64,000 nucleotides of DNA from Streptomyces sioyaensis (GTDB taxonomy: Bacteria > Actinomycetota > Actinomycetes > Streptomycetales > Streptomycetaceae), in assembly GCF_004122735.1 (NCBI RefSeq), contig NZ_SDIF01000004.1:62001-126000 (forward strand). Direction: 5' to 3'. Of this stretch, positions 63,599 to 64,000 are shown piece after piece. Each line of letters opens with the position of its first letter. Position 1 is the stretch's first letter. The notes beneath the pieces were generated by a model that did not search any database, had not been told where the DNA came from, and worked only from the letters and a program-made list of their open reading frames with translations. Both the position numbers and the translations under genes were made by a program.

Positions 63599-64000
63599 TC
63601 AGCCGCGCAGGGCCTGGACCGCGGCTTCCAGCCGCTTGCCGTAGTCCGCGTCCGCCTTGCGGAAGTTCTCGATCGCCCGCTGCGCGATGTCGTCGCGGGA
63701 GACCTGCGCGATGAAGCCCGCCAGGTTGTCGATCAGGCGGCCCTTCTCGTCCTCCGACATCAGGCGGTAGAGGTCACCAGCCTGGACGAAGTCGTCGTCC
63801 TCGGCGTGCGAGGGCGCCGCCTGCTCGCCGGTGGCGCCGGTCACGGTGGCCGGCTGCCACAGCGGACGGCCGGTCTCGACCGGGCCGCCGAAGCTGTTGG
63901 GCTCGTAGTTCTTCCGCCCCGCGTGGCGGCCGTCGTAGAGCACGCCGTCCCGGCCGTGGCTGCGCGCCTCGGTGGCGTGCGGGCGGTTCACCGGCAGGTG
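63599..64000 (-). CDS. Catalase, C-terminal part (5' end outside window)
   Basis: The frame stays open to the right window edge. It encodes the C-terminal region of a monofunctional haem catalase: LPVNRPHATEARSHGRDG, then RHAGRKNYEPNSFGGPVE and a helical end DNLAGFIAQVSRDDIAQRAIENFRKAD. The haem and active-site parts lie beyond base 64000. It degrades hydrogen peroxide. The gene reads leftwards and ends near a C-rich inverted repeat. Confidence 0.9.
   Translation of the reverse strand, partial: HLPVNRPHATEARSHGRDGVLYDGRHAGRKNYEPNSFGGPVETGRPLWQPATVTGATGEQAAPSHAEDDDFVQAGDLYRLMSEDEKGRLIDNLAGFIAQVSRDDIAQRAIENFRKADADYGKRLEAAVQALRG

Overview
The window is chromosomal DNA of a Streptomyces: very high G+C with strong third-position G/C bias, GTG/TTG starts, tightly packed genes, and actinomycete markers (WhiB-like wblE, sigR-rsrA, a SigB/F-type sigH with its anti-sigma gene, DasR and its dre operators, nickel superoxide dismutase, snapalysin). 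From memory the gene order follows the S. coelicolor SCO52xx core region, so most of it is ordinary core chromosome. I saw no insertion sequence, prophage, CRISPR array or tRNA.

Layout: 0-5 kb, a small HTH gene and a Clp-N-domain gene under a palindrome-rich leaderless promoter, then HutD, an oxidoreductase and malic enzyme. 5-8 kb, a polar amino-acid ABC transporter. 8-14 kb, a methyltransferase, a CGNR regulator, sodX and sodN back to back, a Na+/H+ antiporter, an ECF42-type sigma factor and a lipoprotein. 14-17.5 kb, the divergent LysR regulator/snapalysin pair and a fluoride-exporter operon. 17.5-29 kb, a PEP-mutase-family lyase, CorA, a copper ATPase behind a CsoR-type operator, a KAS III enzyme, glutaminase, an amidase, a PLP enzyme, a second antiporter with a divergent UBP zinc finger. 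30-35.5 kb, the stress-signalling block: anti-sigma and sigH, diacylglycerol kinase, wblE and a PdtaS-like kinase.

35.5-39.6 kb is the aminosugar-control hub: a probable scr5239-type small RNA, nagB, a GH3 hexosaminidase and dasR, with four DasR (dre) sites. The dasABC sugar transporter that sits between dasR and the hexosaminidase in S. coelicolor is missing; only the last 16 or so codons of a MalG-type permease remain, in frame with a new start codon and still coupled to the hexosaminidase. This is the most interesting genomic scar in the window.

39.8-46.3 kb holds a DUF3311/MctP carboxylate permease, a Uma2 protein and a cobalamin-riboswitch-controlled class Ia ribonucleotide reductase (nrdAB). 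46.4-48.4 kb encodes a class A penicillin-binding protein whose glycosyltransferase domain looks intact but whose transpeptidase has lost two of three motifs; it also carries the only in-frame TTA (bldA) codon I found. 48.5-55 kb has peptide deformylase, a TPR protein, two overlapping HD-domain membrane proteins and sigR-rsrA with a visible SigR-type promoter. 55-64 kb has an XRE-cupin regulator, hydrolase, SRAP-family protein, membrane protease, aroA, rsgA, an SMR transporter facing a TetR regulator, hisN, a CBS protein and the 3' part of a catalase gene.
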